Positions 7,321 through 9,138 of a stretch of DNA of 9,138 nucleotides are shown in pieces. The translations under genes and the position numbers were made by a program. Below the pieces are notes generated by a model. That model worked only from the letters and a program-made list of their open reading frames with translations, was not told the origin of the DNA and made no database searches. Within the stretch, counting starts at the first letter, position 1. Each line of letters starts with the position of its first letter. Source of the DNA: CAMXAS01 sp964442435 (GTDB taxonomy: Bacteria > Bacteroidota > Bacteroidia > Bacteroidales > P3); contig CAYTZG010000036.1 in assembly GCA_964442435.1 (NCBI GenBank), forward strand, positions 1 through 9,138. Reading direction: 5' to 3'.

Positions 7321-8496
7321 ATGGCGGCTTACGGCATCATTCTGTGGGGCGTGCTTTGCCTCTTGCTGTGGGGCATGGCGGCTTGCTTCCGGGCGGCGCG
7401 CATCGTGTGGGCGGAGCAGGGCGCCGACACCGAGAATCTGGCGCTCCGTTTCTCGCACGACTTTTCGCTGTTCGGGCTGTTTGTCATAGGGTTCTCTTTT
7501 CCGGCCGCATGGTATATACAACTTTCGGGCCTCGTGTTGCTGTTGCTCACGGCCGAGCTGTGGCCGGCCGTCTATGCGCGCCGCCACGAAGAACGCCTGC
7601 GGTTCAGGCTGGCGCCGGTGGTGGAGGCCGTGCGCTGGCTGTTTTTCCCGCTTACCCGTCGGCTCACGCGCATCGATACGGTCTTGGAGCAAAAGGCGGA
7701 GGAAAACGAAAAGTCGTTTTCCATCGAGCAGGTTTCTTCGGCCTTGGAAGCCGTTTCCCAAGCGCAGAATACGGTTCAGGAAGTCAAGATATTGCAGGGC
7801 ATCGTGCAGTTCGGCGAGTTGGAGGCCAGCGCCATTATGACGCCGCGCGTCAACATGGTGTGCGTGCCGGCTTCGGCGCGTTTCGACGAGCTGATGCGGC
7901 TTGTACGCGAGGCCGGCTATTCGCGTATGCCCGTCTATCAAGAGAGTTTGGATAAGATTATCGGCGTGCTGCATATCAAAGACGTGTTGCCGCATTTGCA
8001 GGCCGCGCCCGATTTCGACTGGCGCAAGCTCGTCCGCCCGGCCTTCTTTACGTCCGAAACCGAGCGCATCGACGCGCTCATGCGCCGCTTGCAGGAAAGG
8101 CGCGTGCACATGGCCATCGTAACCGACGAATACGGCGGCACCAGCGGTTTGGTTACGCTGGAAGATATTTTGGAAGAGGTGGTGGGCGACATCAGCGACG
8201 AGTTCGATGACAGCGGCGAAGAAGCCCTGTACCGCAAGATAAACGGACAGACCTATCTGTTCGACGCCCGTATGCCCATTCACGATTTCTGCCGCCTGAT
8301 GAACCTCAAGGAAGAGTTTTTCGAAGACTACGAAGAGGGCGAATACGAAACGCTGGCGGGCTTCGTCTTGGAGCGGCTGGGCCGTTTCCCGAGGCGGGAC
8401 GAGAAGGTGTCGGCCGGCGCCTACGATTTTACCGTGGTGTCCGTTGACCGCCGCCGCATCAAACAGATAAAAATGACGGTTCGGGATGAAGCATAA
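7321..8496 (+). CDS. gldE: GldE-like CBS/CorC-family membrane protein
   Basis: A 391-residue inner-membrane protein of the hemolysin/CorC type. The N-terminus holds about three hydrophobic segments (residues about 5-22, 48-66 and 68-82), a short DUF21-like part. A CBS-domain pair follows (about 172-290; IMTPRVNMV at 172-180, SRMPVYQESLDKIIGVLHIK at 201-220, VTDEYGGTSGLVTLEDILEE at 267-286), then a CorC/HlyC C-terminal domain (about 300-385; FDARMPIHDF, EYETLAGFVLERLG). The immediately following GldD gene makes GldE the best name. In flavobacteria GldE is linked genetically to GldD and gliding; CorC relatives have been tied to Mg/Co handling, but the biochemical role of GldE is unclear. The start at 7321 lies 7 bases after pth. 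It overlaps gldD by 11 bases, consistent with translational coupling. The membrane part seems short for the family. Confidence 0.88.
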   Translation: MAAYGIILWGVLCLLLWGMAACFRAARIVWAEQGADTENLALRFSHDFSLFGLFVIGFSFPAAWYIQLSGLVLLLLTAELWPAVYARRHEERLRFRLAPVVEAVRWLFFPLTRRLTRIDTVLEQKAEENEKSFSIEQVSSALEAVSQAQNTVQEVKILQGIVQFGELEASAIMTPRVNMVCVPASARFDELMRLVREAGYSRMPVYQESLDKIIGVLHIKDVLPHLQAAPDFDWRKLVRPAFFTSETERIDALMRRLQERRVHMAIVTDEYGGTSGLVTLEDILEEVVGDISDEFDDSGEEALYRKINGQTYLFDARMPIHDFCRLMNLKEEFFEDYEEGEYETLAGFVLERLGRFPRRDEKVSAGAYDFTVVSVDRRRIKQIKMTVRDEA

Positions 8497-9094
8497 ACGT
8501 AAAGCGAACGGGCGCGGCCTGTGCGGGCGCGCCGCATGGAGGCTTTGCCTCCTGGCCGTGGCCTTGGGCGGTCTTGTAACGGCCTGCCGCCAGTCTTATA
8601 CGCCCAAACCCCGCACCTACATCCATATCGAGTTGCCCGAAAAGGCCTACCGCGTCTTCGATTCGGCGGCCTATCCGTTCCGCTTCGAACTGCCCGTTTA
8701 TGCGACGTTCAAGCCCGTCAAGGCGCAGACGTGGGCCGACATAGAGGTGCCCTCGCTGGGCGCCACCGTCAATTTTACGTATATCGCGCATCCGGATTTG
8801 GACTCCTGCATCCGCAACAGCCTGTTTTTCGTGGAGCGCAACCTGCCCAAGGCCAACGGCCTGCACGAAACGGAAATCAACCGTCCCGACGATAACGTCT
8901 ATGGTTATATCTACGATTTGACGGGGCCCGAGGTGGCCACCACCTGCCAGTTCTATCTTACCGACCGCAACCGCCATTTCGTGCGCGGCGCGCTCTATCT
9001 CAACTGCGTGCCCAACAACGACTCCCTGGCCCCCGTGCTGGACTTCCTGCGGGCCGACATCGCCCGTATGATAGAGACGTTCGCGTGGAAATGA
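8486..9094 (+). CDS. gldD: gliding motility-associated lipoprotein GldD
   Basis: A 202-residue predicted lipoprotein. A basic N-terminus (residues 1-19) is followed by a hydrophobic stretch and the lipobox VTAC, with Cys34 the lipidated residue. The mature protein opens with RQSYTPKPRTYIHIELPEKAY, the signature of GldD proteins, and the rest (VNFTYIAHP, GYIYDLTGPEVATTCQFYLTDR, FVRGALYLNCVPNNDSLAP) fits the GldD length and pattern. GldD is required for gliding in Flavobacterium johnsoniae and accompanies the type IX secretion/gliding gene set, though it also occurs in non-gliding Bacteroidetes, so motility should not be assumed here. The start ATG lies inside the 3' end of gldE, 11 bases of overlap, in a different frame. 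A hairpin with a T-run follows its stop, so it is probably the last gene of the unit. Confidence 0.93.
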   Translation: MKHKRKANGRGLCGRAAWRLCLLAVALGGLVTACRQSYTPKPRTYIHIELPEKAYRVFDSAAYPFRFELPVYATFKPVKAQTWADIEVPSLGATVNFTYIAHPDLDSCIRNSLFFVERNLPKANGLHETEINRPDDNVYGYIYDLTGPEVATTCQFYLTDRNRHFVRGALYLNCVPNNDSLAPVLDFLRADIARMIETFAWK

Positions 9095-9096
9095 AA

Positions 9097-9130
9097 GACC
9101 CCGCCGGAAAACCGGTCGGGGGTTCGTTTT
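9097..9130 (+). terminator. likely intrinsic terminator after gldD
   Basis: Starting two bases after the gldD stop, GACCCCGCCGG pairs through an AAAA loop with CCGGTCGGGGG (stem about 9 base pairs with one bulged T), followed by TTCGTTTT. A GC-rich stem with a short T-run at the end of a tight operon fits a Rho-independent terminator. Confidence 0.72.
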
Positions 9131-9138
9131 ATCTGCCG

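Noticed and set aside
5235..7322. 695-codon open frame on the minus strand opposite proS and pth
   Set aside because: proS and pth on the plus strand have complete family motifs. The antisense frame is a GC-skewed shadow rich in Gly, Ala, Arg, His and Val with no recognisable domain.
6976..8283. 435-codon open frame on the minus strand opposite pth and gldE
   Set aside because: No domain or signal; it covers two well-supported plus-strand genes and is explained by high GC content.

Overview
The window looks like a chromosomal segment of a GC-rich member of the Bacteroidota, probably a Bacteroidales species; a Rikenellaceae/Alistipes-like host is a guess from base composition and gene content. 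The evidence is a GldE-GldD pair (families confined to this phylum), a short archaeal/eukaryotic-type prolyl-tRNA synthetase, an OmpP1/FadL-type barrel of the Bacteroidetes kind, a Tyr/Trp/Gly-rich lipoprotein, and one TAnnTTTG-type -7 promoter element. There is no mobile element, CRISPR array, rRNA or tRNA, and every main reading frame is intact, so this is core genome rather than an island.

Layout. (1) Bases 1-1844, plus strand: the C-terminal half of dnaE, the DNA polymerase III alpha subunit, cut off on its 5' side by the window edge. (2) Bases 1869-5152, minus strand: a lipoprotein gene (3473-5152) followed 65 bases downstream by an OmpP1/FadL-like outer-membrane barrel gene (1869-3407). 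The barrel gene converges on dnaE with only 24 bases between the stop codons. (3) Bases 5153-5267: a 115-base divergent intergenic region with a promoter-like element and a long inverted repeat. (4) Bases 5268-9094, plus strand: a tightly packed unit proS-pth-gldE-gldD (gaps of 12 and 7 bases, then an 11-base overlap), ending in a likely terminator at the window's right edge.

How the genes relate. proS and pth both serve translation: charging of tRNA-Pro, and recycling of peptidyl-tRNA. gldE and gldD encode an inner-membrane CBS/CorC-like protein and a lipoprotein linked in flavobacteria to gliding motility and type IX secretion. The minus-strand pair encodes two envelope proteins of unknown substrate.

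No clear new multi-gene system is visible. The most unusual item is the 559-residue lipoprotein at 3473-5152, with an acidic Tyr-rich zone, a YWG-repeat zone and a long repetitive Thr/Ser/Gln/Pro/Arg tail. The second is the inverted repeat in the proS leader. No stretch longer than about 115 bases lacks a gene.
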